Part shown: in pieces, positions 20,872 through 32,589 of the stretch
Numbering within the stretch: position 1 is the stretch's first letter
Layout of the letters: the number at the start of each line of letters is the position of its first letter
NCBI GenBank assembly: GCA_024372625.1
Contig: CP099605.1
Span: forward strand, 1,984,001 to 2,048,000
DNA: 64,000 nt
Direction: 5' to 3'
Origin: Comamonadaceae bacterium OTU4NAUVB1
Lineage (GTDB): Bacteria > Pseudomonadota > Gammaproteobacteria > Burkholderiales > Burkholderiaceae_C
Notes under the pieces: model-generated
Seen by the model: only the letters and a program-made list of their open reading frames with translations
Told to the model about the DNA's origin: nothing
The model's database searches: none
Program-made: the position numbers and the translations under genes

Positions 20872-20906
20872 AACCCCGACAGATCAACGATCCGTCGGGG
20901 TTTTTT
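20872..20906 (+). terminator. Intrinsic terminator after tRNA-Leu
   Basis: A nine-base stem AACCCCGAC (20872-20880) pairs with GTCGGGGTT (20894-20902) and is followed by a run of T to 20906. The stem overlaps the end of the reading frame on the opposite strand, which is one reason to doubt that frame's C-terminal tail. Confidence 0.85.
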
Positions 20907-22356
20907 CTTGTCTGCTCGAACGGCAAGGCGATCGATCCTGCGCCCGCTTCACCGAGCAGCGCCCGTCCATTCGCCGCGATCGTGAGGACGATCGGCGAAT
21001 CGTTCGAGGCACTTCCGCGGGTTGCGGCCGGCAAGACAGATTCGGGCAAGGAAGGAAGACGGCGTCGGATGGAGGAAGGCGGGAATCCGCCGGGGTGTCG
21101 GTAAAGGCCCGACCGTGCGATCCACGCCGTGTGCGCCTGGATCGATCGCAGTCTATCCCAGATGAACCGATGCATCGGACCTCTCCGATTCGCGGGCGGC
21201 TGCGGCACCCGGACCGTTCCTTGCCGACCGTGCCGTGCGCGAGCGCGACGCATCGACGTTGTTCCAGGAAACGCGCCATGCGCTCCAGCTCCTCGTCCAG
21301 GGCGACGGGGAACGCCGGATCATCGGGTCTCGCCGCGTCCACGTAGCCCAGCACCGGCAACACGCGGCCGTCGCGCACCGAGACATTGGCCCACCCGATG
21401 ACCTGCGTCCGCCAGAGCAGCGGCAGGGCGTAATGGCCGAACCTGCGCTCGGAGGGTGGCGTGTACGCCTCGAACTTGTATTTCCAGCCCCAGAACAACT
21501 CGAACCGGCGCCGGTCCCAGACCACAGGATCGAACGGCGCGAGCAGTCGCACCCGGTCGTCGATCGCGTGACGTCGCGAGCGAGGGTTCTCGTCGGCCGG
21601 CCAGAACCAGACCGTGTCGCCGATGCGGGCGCTCGCCAGCCGCTCGCGTGCCGCTGCGAGGGCCGCCCGCATCGGCGCCGCCAGATGCGGCGCGCCGTAG
21701 CCGACGAGCAGGCGGACCAGGTAGGTCAGGCTGGCGGCCGGCAACGGCGCGTACTTGCGCACCACCGGATCGATCAGTGCGCCAGCACGCCGCACACGGC
21801 CCTCGGTGCTGTCGTCGGCGACGGGCGGATGTGTCGCCGCCTCGTAGACCCGCGTGCCGCTGTCGCGTCGCTGGACGCGCAGCAGGCCGCGGTAGTGCAT
21901 GCCGTCGAGCAGGTGCGAGCTGGCATTGCTGGTGCCGCCCCATTGGTTCGTCATGCGGCCGTGCGCGAAATGACGCTCGACATCGCGCGGATGAACCGTG
22001 CCCCGTTCGCGCACGAAGGCCAGGATGTCGGCGACCTTGCGTCGCGTCTCCTCGTCCCAGGACTGCGCGGCTTCGCGCGGATGCATCAGCGCGAGGTGGG
22101 CGCGCGGGAGGAACCCGTGGTTCACCAGGCCGTCCTCCTCGATCGCGAGGCGCTCGTAGCGGCGCTCGAGGTCGCCGGCGCGGTAGTCCTCCACCCGGTG
22201 GCGCAGCGTGAGATCCTGCGCCCGCGTGGGCGCGCGGATCGGATCGGCCTGCACGAAACCCAGGCGCCGGATGGCGGCCGGCAGCGTCGTCGGCTTGAAA
22301 AGGGAACGCGCCACGGCGTAGCGGCGCAGGTCGTCGAGATCGGGTTCGGGCGCCAT
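20884..22356 (-). CDS. YcaQ-like winged-helix DNA glycosylase family protein
   Basis: The first 365 residues match the winged-helix YcaQ/AlkX family (HTH_42), whose studied members unhook DNA crosslinks or act on alkylated DNA. Visible blocks are IRRLGFVQADPIRAPTRAQD near the start, RYERLAIEEDGLVNHGFLPRA, RMTNQWGGTSNASSHLLD and LLAPFDPVVWDRRRFELFWG, followed by WKYKFEAYTPPSERRFGHYA (residues 291-310). The protein is 490 aa against about 400 in the family. The last ~125 residues are Arg/Ser-rich without family resemblance and run into the tRNA terminator. A lost stop or a frameshift near position 21260 is likely, and the true domain ends there. Function is inferred from family. Confidence 0.75.
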   Translation of the reverse strand: MAPEPDLDDLRRYAVARSLFKPTTLPAAIRRLGFVQADPIRAPTRAQDLTLRHRVEDYRAGDLERRYERLAIEEDGLVNHGFLPRAHLALMHPREAAQSWDEETRRKVADILAFVRERGTVHPRDVERHFAHGRMTNQWGGTSNASSHLLDGMHYRGLLRVQRRDSGTRVYEAATHPPVADDSTEGRVRRAGALIDPVVRKYAPLPAASLTYLVRLLVGYGAPHLAAPMRAALAAARERLASARIGDTVWFWPADENPRSRRHAIDDRVRLLAPFDPVVWDRRRFELFWGWKYKFEAYTPPSERRFGHYALPLLWRTQVIGWANVSVRDGRVLPVLGYVDAARPDDPAFPVALDEELERMARFLEQRRCVALAHGTVGKERSGCRSRPRIGEVRCIGSSGIDCDRSRRTRRGSHGRAFTDTPADSRLPPSDAVFLPCPNLSCRPQPAEVPRTIRRSSSRSRRMDGRCSVKRAQDRSPCRSSRQEKTPTDR

Positions 22357-22414
22357 CGCGTGGATTGCAACATGGCTCGGACCCGGCGGCGCGACGCGGG
22401 ACGCGCGCCCTGCC

Positions 22415-23311
22415 CTACGGCGCCGCCTGCGCCAGCAGATCGAGGCCCGAGCGCTGCCGGAACGCCTGGTAGCTGATGGGGCGGAGGTCGTGGCGGCCGG
22501 CGTCGTTGGTCGCCCAGTAGGCCCAGGTGCGGCCGTCGGCGCGGCTGTGGACCACCTTCCAGGTGTGGCTGGGCACCCAGACCTGGCCGGCTCCGATGGT
22601 GCGGGGCCGCTGGTCGAACGCCGGGCCGGTGAAGACGAACACGTCGCCCGGCGCGCGGGCGGCGTACTTGCGCGTGGCCTGCTCGATCTGGCTCCAGGCG
22701 CGCTGGTTCAGCTCCGGGGCCTGGGGGACCATGTTGGCCAGCGAGAACGACTGCGCCTTGGCGGCGTCGGTGGGCATGTCGCCGGCGGGGGCCATGTGGC
22801 CCCGGTCGTAGCCGCTGCCCGCGTAGTCGGCGAGCTGCGCGCGGTCGGCCGAGGGCAGGCGCGCCTCGGGGTAGAAGCGGTCGGTCCGCTTGATCGCCTT
22901 GGCGGCCTCGACGCCGGCGCGCGTCAGGCGCTCGACCGTGTAGACCGGCGTCTTGCTCTCGCCCGAATGCAGCACCGCGAAGCTGTCGAAGCACAGCGCG
23001 CGCTGGCGGCCCGGCCAGGCCACCGCCGGCGCGTGGCCGGGGAAGTGCTGGGCGCAGCGGGCGAAGTCGCCCGCGACCGCCGAGGTGGCCGGCGACTGCG
23101 AGGCCGTCGCGGGCGTGGTCTGCGAGGGCGCCGGTGTCCGGGTCGTCGTCGCGGTGCCCGGACGGGTGGCGGGGGCCTGGTACGGCTGGAGGCTGCACCC
23201 CGGCGCCTGCACCGCGGCGGCCACCGCCAGCACCACGCTGACGCCCATCCGCCGGACCGCGGGCGGAAGACCGCCGTTTCGTTTCTTCGTTCTGTAACTG
23301 CGCTTTGCCAT
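22415..23311 (-). CDS. Secreted DNA/RNA non-specific endonuclease
   Basis: A nuclease of the NucA/EndoG (beta-beta-alpha metal) family, probably exported. The 298 aa protein has a basic N-terminus, a hydrophobic segment at about residues 22-36, and a cysteine in APGCS that makes a weak lipoprotein signal. A Pro/Thr-rich linker spans residues 43-80. The nuclease domain carries the catalytic DRGHM (residues 169-173, H172 as general base), then SLANMVPQAPELNQRAW with the metal-binding Asn. Likely roles are nutrient scavenging or DNA turnover outside the cytoplasm, by inference. Upstream SD is weak. Confidence 0.85.
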   Translation of the reverse strand: MAKRSYRTKKRNGGLPPAVRRMGVSVVLAVAAAVQAPGCSLQPYQAPATRPGTATTTRTPAPSQTTPATASQSPATSAVAGDFARCAQHFPGHAPAVAWPGRQRALCFDSFAVLHSGESKTPVYTVERLTRAGVEAAKAIKRTDRFYPEARLPSADRAQLADYAGSGYDRGHMAPAGDMPTDAAKAQSFSLANMVPQAPELNQRAWSQIEQATRKYAARAPGDVFVFTGPAFDQRPRTIGAGQVWVPSHTWKVVHSRADGRTWAYWATNDAGRHDLRPISYQAFRQRSGLDLLAQAAP

Positions 23312-23501
23312 GCCCGGATCATCGGGGATGACAAAGATTTGTTAAAAATCTTCCTCAGATTGGTCTCAAAAATTCAGACCCCGTGAACGAGGGCGCCACA
23401 CGACCCATGCCGTCCCCTGACCAGACGGTCCCCGGATCTGCGCTTCCTGACATGGGGCGACCCACGCGACGCGGCCACGACGCGCGCCCGTGCGGAGACC
23501 C

Positions 23502-24917
23502 TCAGACCGGCAGCGCGACCAGGTCGTGGCCTTCGACGCCGACGATGCGCGCGCGCGTGAACTCGCCGACCTTCATCGTCTTGCTGATCTTCTCGGGCGG
23601 CAGCAGCCGCACGATGCCGTCGATCTCGGGCGCGTCGGCATAGCTGCGGCCGACGCCGCCCTTGCGACCGAGGCCGGGGGCCGAATCGACCAGCACCTGC
23701 ATCGTGGCGCCGACACGGCGCTGCAGCCGGGCGATCGACACCGCCTCGGCCACTTCCATGAAGCGCGCGCGGCGCGCCTCGCGCTCGGCCTCGGGCAGCA
23801 TGCCCGGGATCGCGTTGGCGGCGGCCCCTTCGACCGGGCTGTAGGCGAAGCAACCCGCGCGGTCGATGCCGGCCTCGCGGATGAAGTCGAGCAGGTGCTC
23901 GAACTCGGCCTCGGTCTCGCCCGGAAAGCCGGCGATGAAGGTGCTGCGGATGACGAGTTCGGGACACATCTCGCGCCAGCGGGCGATGCGCTCCAGGTTC
24001 TTCTCGCCGCTGGCCGGGCGCTTCATGCGGCGCAGCACGTCGGGGTGGCTGTGCTGCAGGGGCACGTCGAGGTAGGGCAGCACGCGGCCGCTGGCCATGA
24101 GCGGAATCACCTCGTCGACGCTCGGATACGGGTAGACGTAATGCAGCCGCACCCACGCGCCATAGGGCTCGGCGATCTCGCCCAGCGTGCGCACCAGCTC
24201 CAGCATGCGTGTCTTGACCGGCGTGCCGTCCCAGAAGCCGGTGCGGTATTTGACGTCGACGCCATAGGCCGAGGTGTCCTGGCTGATGACCAGCAGTTCC
24301 TTCACGCCCCCCTCGAACAAGGCCCGGGCTTCGCCCAGCACGTCGCCGATCGGGCGCGAGACCAGGTCGCCGCGCATCGACGGGATGATGCAGAAGGTGC
24401 AGCGGTGGTTGCAGCCTTCGCTGATCTTCAGGTAGGCGTAATGGCGTGGCGTGAGCTTGAGGCCGGCGATGCCGAAGGCATTGGGCACGAGGTCGACGAA
24501 CGGGTCGTGCGGCTTGGGCAGGTTCGCATGGACGGCGTCCATGACCTCCTGGGTCGCGTGCGGCCCGGTGACGGCGAGCACGCTCGGGTGCATCTGACGC
24601 ACCAGGTTGCCGCCCTGGTCGCCGGTCTTGGCGCCCAGGCAGCCGGTGACGATCACGCGGCCGTTCTCGGCCAGCGCCTCGCCGATGGTGTCGAGGCTCT
24701 CGCGCACCGCATCGTCGATGAACCCGCAGGTGTTGACGATGACGAGGTCGGCGCCCTCGAAGGTCTTGGAGGTCTGATAGCCCTCGGCGCTCAGGCGGGT
24801 GAGGATCAGTTCGGAGTCCGTGAGGGCCTTCGGGCAGCCGAGGCTCACGAAGCCGACCTTGGGTGCGGCCGAGGGTGGGATGGTCAGGGTGGGTTCGGGG
24901 AAGACGACGTCGCTCAT
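23502..24917 (-). CDS. rimO: Ribosomal protein S12 methylthiotransferase
   Basis: RimO is a radical-SAM enzyme that methylthiolates an aspartate of ribosomal protein S12. The 471 aa protein has the N-terminal UPF0004 domain ([32 protein letters not shown], supplying the auxiliary cluster cysteines). The radical-SAM CxxxCxxC motif is in [17 protein letters not shown], and a C-terminal TRAM domain follows. [16 protein letters not shown] N-terminus and [12 protein letters not shown] separate RimO from the related MiaB. It follows phaR by 45 nt on the same strand. Confidence 0.95.
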   Translation of the reverse strand: MSDVVFPEPTLTIPPSAAPKVGFVSLGCPKALTDSELILTRLSAEGYQTSKTFEGADLVIVNTCGFIDDAVRESLDTIGEALAENGRVIVTGCLGAKTGDQGGNLVRQMHPSVLAVTGPHATQEVMDAVHANLPKPHDPFVDLVPNAFGIAGLKLTPRHYAYLKISEGCNHRCTFCIIPSMRGDLVSRPIGDVLGEARALFEGGVKELLVISQDTSAYGVDVKYRTGFWDGTPVKTRMLELVRTLGEIAEPYGAWVRLHYVYPYPSVDEVIPLMASGRVLPYLDVPLQHSHPDVLRRMKRPASGEKNLERIARWREMCPELVIRSTFIAGFPGETEAEFEHLLDFIREAGIDRAGCFAYSPVEGAAANAIPGMLPEAEREARRARFMEVAEAVSIARLQRRVGATMQVLVDSAPGLGRKGGVGRSYADAPEIDGIVRLLPPEKISKTMKVGEFTRARIVGVEGHDLVALPV

Positions 24918-24962
24918 CTCCCGATTGTCGGCGTTAACGCCGCGCGGCCGCGCCAGGACGTG

Positions 24963-25508
24963 TCAACGTCCTTCGCTCGGGCGCTTGATTCCGAAGGCGC
25001 CGAGCACTTGCTCGGTGTTCTTCTGCATCTGCTCCTGCATCTGGATGAACACGTTCTTGGACTGCTCGACGTAGTTGCCCATCACGCCCTGGAGCACCGG
25101 CGACTGAGTGGTCATGAAGCGCGCCCAGAGCTCGGGCGTGAGGCCCTCGGCCTTGTCGGCCAGCTGGGCCTGCATCTCGGTCATGGCCTGGATGTTCTTC
25201 TCCAAGTAGGTGCCCATGACGCCGTGCATCGCCTTGCCGTGGAAACGGATGATGCTGGCGAGCACGGGCTCGGTGAACATCGGGGCGCCGCCGGCCTCCT
25301 CTTCCAGGATGATCTGGAGCAGGATGCTGCGGGTGAGGTCGTCGCCGCTCTTGGCGTCGCGCACCACGAACGGGGCACTGCGCATGACCAGCTGCTTGAC
25401 CTCGGCCAGCGTGATGTAGGCCGACGTTTCCGTGTCGTAGAGCCGCCGGTTGGGGTACTTTTTGATCACCCGCGGTTCAGGCTTGGCGGCGATCTTGTTG
25501 CTCTGCAC
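24963..25508 (-). CDS. phaR: Polyhydroxyalkanoate synthesis repressor PhaR
   Basis: PhaR represses phasin genes, binds polyhydroxybutyrate granules and so links storage-polymer level to phasin synthesis. The GTG at 25508 has AAGGA 7 nt upstream and gives 181 aa; a reading from an ATG 12 codons upstream is less supported. The N-terminal DNA-binding domain is clear (VIKKYPNRRLYDTETSAYIT), followed by two PHB_acc repeats (SIIRFHGKAMHGVMGTYLE and VLQGVMGNYVEQSKN). A Gln/Met-rich C-terminus follows. It implies that the organism makes PHB, although no phaCAB genes lie in the window. Confidence 0.93.
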   Translation of the reverse strand: MQSNKIAAKPEPRVIKKYPNRRLYDTETSAYITLAEVKQLVMRSAPFVVRDAKSGDDLTRSILLQIILEEEAGGAPMFTEPVLASIIRFHGKAMHGVMGTYLEKNIQAMTEMQAQLADKAEGLTPELWARFMTTQSPVLQGVMGNYVEQSKNVFIQMQEQMQKNTEQVLGAFGIKRPSEGR

Positions 25509-25634
25509 AGAAATTTCCTTGGATGGGTTGCCAATGGCGCGCAAGCCATTCTAGGAACCGGTTTTGTTGCACTGCACCCAAGGTTACCCTGAGCCTCCGA
25601 TGCTCGGGCCGGCGTGTCGTCGCGGTCGCGCCGC

Positions 25635-26006
25635 TCACTCCTCGGGCGGCGGAGCGGTGAGGTATTCGGCACCGCAGACCTTGCAAGTCGCCGAATCCGG
25701 GCGCTCGTCCGTCGCGGGACGAAAGTTCAGCGGGTTCTTCACGCCGCCCAGGACCCAGCAGCGCGGGCAGTGCGCCTGACCCGTGACGGGAAGGTAGCCA
25801 CGCGAACGCTGCTGGGCACGGTCGCGGGTGACGGGCGCGCCCATCTGCTCGATGCGCGCCACGTCGTGGGCCACCGAGGTCCAGTGCTTGCCCTGCGCCG
25901 TGTCGCGCAGGCCGTAGACGACACGGGCGAACTCCAGCGGCGCCTGCCGCAGCAGAGCGGCGATGCGGTGCTGTTCGAGTGACGGATCGATGGCGGTGTG
26001 ATTCAT
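25635..26006 (-). CDS. Small zinc-ribbon-like hypothetical protein
   Basis: An unrecognised 123 aa protein. From the ATG at 26006 it starts MNHTAIDPSLEQHRIAALLR. The N-terminal 60 residues look helical, and the C-terminal half carries two CxxC pairs (CPRC and CKVC, about 30 residues apart), the spacing of a small zinc ribbon. It ends with APPPEE. It lies between phaR and a divergent peptidase gene with a distinctive AT-rich upstream region. Codon use and base composition match its neighbours, so it is probably a real native gene. No function is assigned. Confidence 0.65.
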   Translation of the reverse strand: MNHTAIDPSLEQHRIAALLRQAPLEFARVVYGLRDTAQGKHWTSVAHDVARIEQMGAPVTRDRAQQRSRGYLPVTGQAHCPRCWVLGGVKNPLNFRPATDERPDSATCKVCGAEYLTAPPPEE

Positions 26007-26037
26007 CGGGCGTGCGGGCGAGCTTTGCTGGCAACAA

Positions 26038-26104
26038 GTTAACACATAGTTCTCATTTTTGTTCTTCTTTGGTTAACACGCTGAAAATATGAGTACTTTC
26101 ATAT
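26038..26104. promoter_or_regulatory. AT-rich divergent control region with repeats
   Basis: This stretch between two divergent genes is much richer in A and T than its surroundings. It contains two copies of GTTAACAC (26038-26045 and 26072-26079), 34 bp apart, and an inverted repeat ATATGA/TCATAT (26087-26092 and 26099-26104). These are candidate regulator sites or promoters; no clear -35/-10 pair was identified. Confidence 0.3.
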
Positions 26105-26166
26105 GTTGAATCGATGGTCGACCGGCACCCCGGGAGGCCTCGCATCCCGCCCCGGATAATCGCATC

Positions 26167-27195
26167 ATGCCCCCCCCGCTTCCTCTCGTTCCGGCCCCCG
26201 GCCCGGGTGCCATCACCGACGTCCCGGGCATCGAGGTCGGCCATTTCAGCGACACGCGCCGCCCGACCGGCTGCACCGCGATCCTGGTGCGCGACGGCGC
26301 GATCGGCGGCGTGGACGTGCGCGGCGCGGCGCCCGGCACGCGCGAGACCGACCTGCTCGCGCCTGGCAACCTGGTGACGCACGTGCACGGCGTCATGCTC
26401 GCCGGCGGCAGCGCCTGGGGCCTGGCCGCCGCCGACGGGGCGATGCGCTGGCTGGAGGAACGCGGCATCGGCCTGGACGTGCGTTTCGGCGTCCTGCCCA
26501 TCGTGCCGGCGGCGGTGCTGTTCGACCTGCCGATGGGCGACGCGCGCATCCGACCCGACGCCGCCTCGGGCTACGCGGCCTGCGAGGCCGCTTCCTCGCG
26601 GCCGCCCGCCGAAGGCAACGTCGGCGCCGGCAGCGGGGCGCTGGTGGGCAAGCTCTTCGGCGTCGAACGGGCGATGAAGGGCGGCATCGGCAGCGCGTCG
26701 GTCACGGTCGGTGGCGTCACCGTCGGCGCGCTGATCGCGTGCAACGCGCTGGGCGACGTCCTCGATCCCGACACGGGGCGGGTCGTCGCGGGCGCGCGCA
26801 CCGCCGACGGCGCCGCGCTGCTGGACACCCGGCGTGCCCTGCTGCGCGGCGACCCTCCGCGTCCGCTGCTCGCGGGCACCCACACCACGCTCGGCGTGGT
26901 CGCGACCGACGCGGCGCTGACCAAGGTCCAGGCCAGCCGGCTCGCCGCGGTCGCGCACGACGGGCTGGCGCGCGCCATCAACCCGGTGCACACGATGAGC
27001 GACGGCGACACCCTCTTCGCGCTGGCCACCGGTCGCGTGCCGCTCGAGGGCGATGCGCCCGGCATGACCGTGCTGGGCACCATGGCGGCCGAGGCGGTCG
27101 CGCGCGCCACCCTGCGCGCGGTCCTGGCGGCGCGCTCGGTGGATGTGGGTGGCTGGCACGTGCCGTGCGCGGGCGAACTGGCGGCCGGGCGTTGA
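26167..27195 (+). CDS. P1-family (DmpA/S58) aminopeptidase
   Basis: A member of the S58/P1 peptidase family, which self-cleaves to give an N-terminal nucleophile and includes D- and beta-aminopeptidases. The 342 aa protein starts with the family pattern ITDVPGIEVGHFSDTRRPTGCTAILV. It has HVHGVMLAGGSAWGLAAADG, EGNVGAGSGALVGKL, and the probable cleavage and nucleophile region THTTLGVVATDAALTK at about residues 238-252, where a threonine would be the nucleophile. NPVHTMSDGDTLFALATG follows. No signal peptide is seen. Its stop is 5 nt before the next gene, so the two form an operon. The substrate is unknown. Confidence 0.87.
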   Translation: MPPPLPLVPAPGPGAITDVPGIEVGHFSDTRRPTGCTAILVRDGAIGGVDVRGAAPGTRETDLLAPGNLVTHVHGVMLAGGSAWGLAAADGAMRWLEERGIGLDVRFGVLPIVPAAVLFDLPMGDARIRPDAASGYAACEAASSRPPAEGNVGAGSGALVGKLFGVERAMKGGIGSASVTVGGVTVGALIACNALGDVLDPDTGRVVAGARTADGAALLDTRRALLRGDPPRPLLAGTHTTLGVVATDAALTKVQASRLAAVAHDGLARAINPVHTMSDGDTLFALATGRVPLEGDAPGMTVLGTMAAEAVARATLRAVLAARSVDVGGWHVPCAGELAAGR

Positions 27196-27200
27196 GTCGG

Positions 27201-28574
27201 ATGCCCAAGACGCTCAAGCTCGTCCTGCTGTCGCTGCGCGACCTGATCGTCTCGATCGGTCCGGTGGTGTTCGTCGTCATCGGCCTGCTGATCGCCGCCT
27301 ACTGGTGGCTCGACCCGCAGCCGCCCCGGCGCGTGACCCTGGCCACCGGCCCGGCGGGGAGCGCCTATGCCGAATTCGGCCGCCGCTACGCGCAGGCGCT
27401 GGCCCTCGAGGGCATCCAGGTCGAACTGCGCGCGAGCGACGGCTCGCTGGACAACCTGCAGCTGCTGCGCAACGGCGGCGCCGACCTGGGCTTCGTGCGC
27501 GGTGGCAGCGCCGACGTGGTGGCCGACGAGCGCGCCGGACTGACGTCCCTCGGCAGCCTGTTCTACGAACCGCTGTGGGTCTTCTACCGCGCCGACGTGG
27601 CCGCGCGCGTCGATCGGCGGACCTCGGCGCTGACCTCGCTGGCCCAGCTGCGCGGCCTGCGCGTGAACGTCGACAAGCACGGCAGCGGCGTGCCCGAGAT
27701 GGTCGACCAGATGCTGCGCGCCAATCGCCTGGACACCACCTCGCTCGCGCTGTCGCACCTCGAACCGACCCCGGCCGCCGAGGCGCTGGAACGTGGTTCG
27801 CTCGACGCGGTGATGTTCGCCTCGGCCCCGGAGGCGGCCCTGGTGCAGCGGCTGCTGCGCACGCCCGGCATCCGCCTGATGGACTTCGGCCAGAGCGACG
27901 CCTATGCGCGGCGGTTCGCCTTCCTGTCGGCGGTGACGCTGCCGCGCGGCGTGGTCGACCTGGCGCGCGACCTGCCTTCGCACGACGTGTCGATGCTCGC
28001 GGCCACCACCTCCCTGCTGGCGCGCGAACAGACGCATCCCGCGCTGCGTCAGTTGTTCGCGCAGACCGCGCAGACCCTGCACGGCGGCGCCGGCTGGTTC
28101 AACCGCGCGCGCGATTTCCCCAACACCCGCACCAGCGAACTGCCCGTGAGCCCCGAGGGCGACCGCGCCATCAACGGCACGCCGCCCTTCTGGCAACGCT
28201 ATCTGCCCTTCTGGGCCAGCAACCTGGTCGAGCGCATGTGGCTGGTGCTGGGCGGCCTGCTGGTGCTGATGCTGCCGCTCAGCCGCGTCGTGCCGCCGCT
28301 CTACCAGTTCAGGGTGAGGTCGCGCGTCTTTCGCTGGTATGCGCAATTGCGCGACATCGAGAACAAGGTCGACGCCGACCGCAGCGACACCCGGCGCGAG
28401 GCGCTGGTCGCGGAACTCGACGAACTCGACCGCGTCGTCAACAAGGTGGCCGTCCCGCTGTCGTACGCCGACGAGCTGTATGCGCTGCGGCACAACATCC
28501 GCATCGTGCGGGAGCGGCTGATGGAAGGCGATGGGCCCGTCGGCACGGCACCGGCGCGGCGCGCGGCCGGTTGA
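27201..28574 (+). CDS. Membrane-anchored TAXI-family solute-binding protein
   Basis: The 457 aa protein has a TAXI/TRAP-type solute-binding domain between two membrane segments. The N-terminal anchor is at residues 16-37 and the binding domain at about 44-300 (RVTLATGPAGSAYAEFGRRY, NLQLLRNGGADLGFVRGGSAD, LFYEPLWVFYR). A second anchor lies at 343-365, with a charged, coiled-coil-like cytoplasmic tail beyond it. No TRAP membrane subunit is nearby. The topology suggests a sensor or an anchored periplasmic receptor rather than a free transport protein; that is inference. The start at 27201 is 5 nt after the peptidase stop. Confidence 0.82.
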   Translation: MPKTLKLVLLSLRDLIVSIGPVVFVVIGLLIAAYWWLDPQPPRRVTLATGPAGSAYAEFGRRYAQALALEGIQVELRASDGSLDNLQLLRNGGADLGFVRGGSADVVADERAGLTSLGSLFYEPLWVFYRADVAARVDRRTSALTSLAQLRGLRVNVDKHGSGVPEMVDQMLRANRLDTTSLALSHLEPTPAAEALERGSLDAVMFASAPEAALVQRLLRTPGIRLMDFGQSDAYARRFAFLSAVTLPRGVVDLARDLPSHDVSMLAATTSLLAREQTHPALRQLFAQTAQTLHGGAGWFNRARDFPNTRTSELPVSPEGDRAINGTPPFWQRYLPFWASNLVERMWLVLGGLLVLMLPLSRVVPPLYQFRVRSRVFRWYAQLRDIENKVDADRSDTRREALVAELDELDRVVNKVAVPLSYADELYALRHNIRIVRERLMEGDGPVGTAPARRAAG

Positions 28575-28655
28575 GGACGTCCGGAGACGACCGGCCCGGG
28601 TCCCCACCTCCCCGTGCCCGGTGCGAGGGAGGAAGGGACCCCGGGCGAGCCCCCC

Positions 28656-30317
<1,662 letters not shown>

Positions 30318-30661
30318 CTGTGTGTGTGCGTGTGTGGTGTCGGGTTTGCTGCGGAATGGCGTGGCGCGAGGGTGCGCTGGCGGCCGGTGCGGCGGGTCCA
30401 TGGAGGCCCGCGCGGGAACGTCGATTATCCGCGCAGATCGACGGGATGCCGATCGTGCGACAATCCGCCTTCGTCGCCGGGTGCAGTTGCCCGCGACAGC
30501 GGCTCTTCCGCCGGGGACAAGAAGACACCACGCATTCGCATGCGACGGGCCTTCGGCTCCCACCCCTGATTCATCCGCCTTGACTGGCCGGGTCGCTCCC
30601 AACCAAAAGAGCACCACGGCGGGCTGATGCCACCGCGCCATGCAAGGCGCCATTGCTTCCA
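30318..30661. other. 344-bp divergent intergenic region between ettA and rhlE
   Basis: No convincing reading frame is present. Immediately upstream of ettA there is a (CA)n-like tract on the minus strand (30318-30334). A possible ettA promoter sits at 30424-30452. The rest, up to rhlE, holds no repeat, hairpin or RNA gene that could be recognised; it presumably includes the rhlE promoter and leader. Confidence 0.6.
30424..30452 (-). promoter_or_regulatory. Candidate ettA promoter
   Basis: On the minus strand GATAAT (30429-30424) lies 17 nt after TCGGCA (30452-30447). The -10 matches consensus at five of six positions and the -35 at four. It would give a leader of about 100 nt that ends in the CA-rich tract before the ettA ATG. 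Confidence 0.3.
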
Positions 30662-32476
<1,815 letters not shown>

Positions 32477-32503
32477 CCGGACGGGTCTCCCGATCCCTCA
32501 TTG

Positions 32504-32529
32504 AAAAAAGGCGCTTCGGCGCCTTTTTT
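32504..32529. terminator. Bidirectional intrinsic terminator
   Basis: AAAAAAGGCGC (32504-32514), the tetraloop TTCG, and GCGCCTTTTTT (32519-32529) form a perfect hairpin. It has A on one side and T on the other, so it can stop transcription from both rhlE and the convergent Bug gene. It lies 27 nt after the rhlE stop. Confidence 0.92.
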
Positions 32530-32589
32530 CATGGGGTGGTCGATCCGGCCGCGCCGCGGGGCGCGAAGGCGCCCGACGGAACGCGCGCC

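Noticed and set aside
24931..24944. Palindrome CGGCGTTAACGCCG between rimO and phaR, considered as a terminator
   Set aside because: There is no T-tract, and rimO and phaR are probably co-transcribed, so the role is unclear and the signal too small to list as a terminator.
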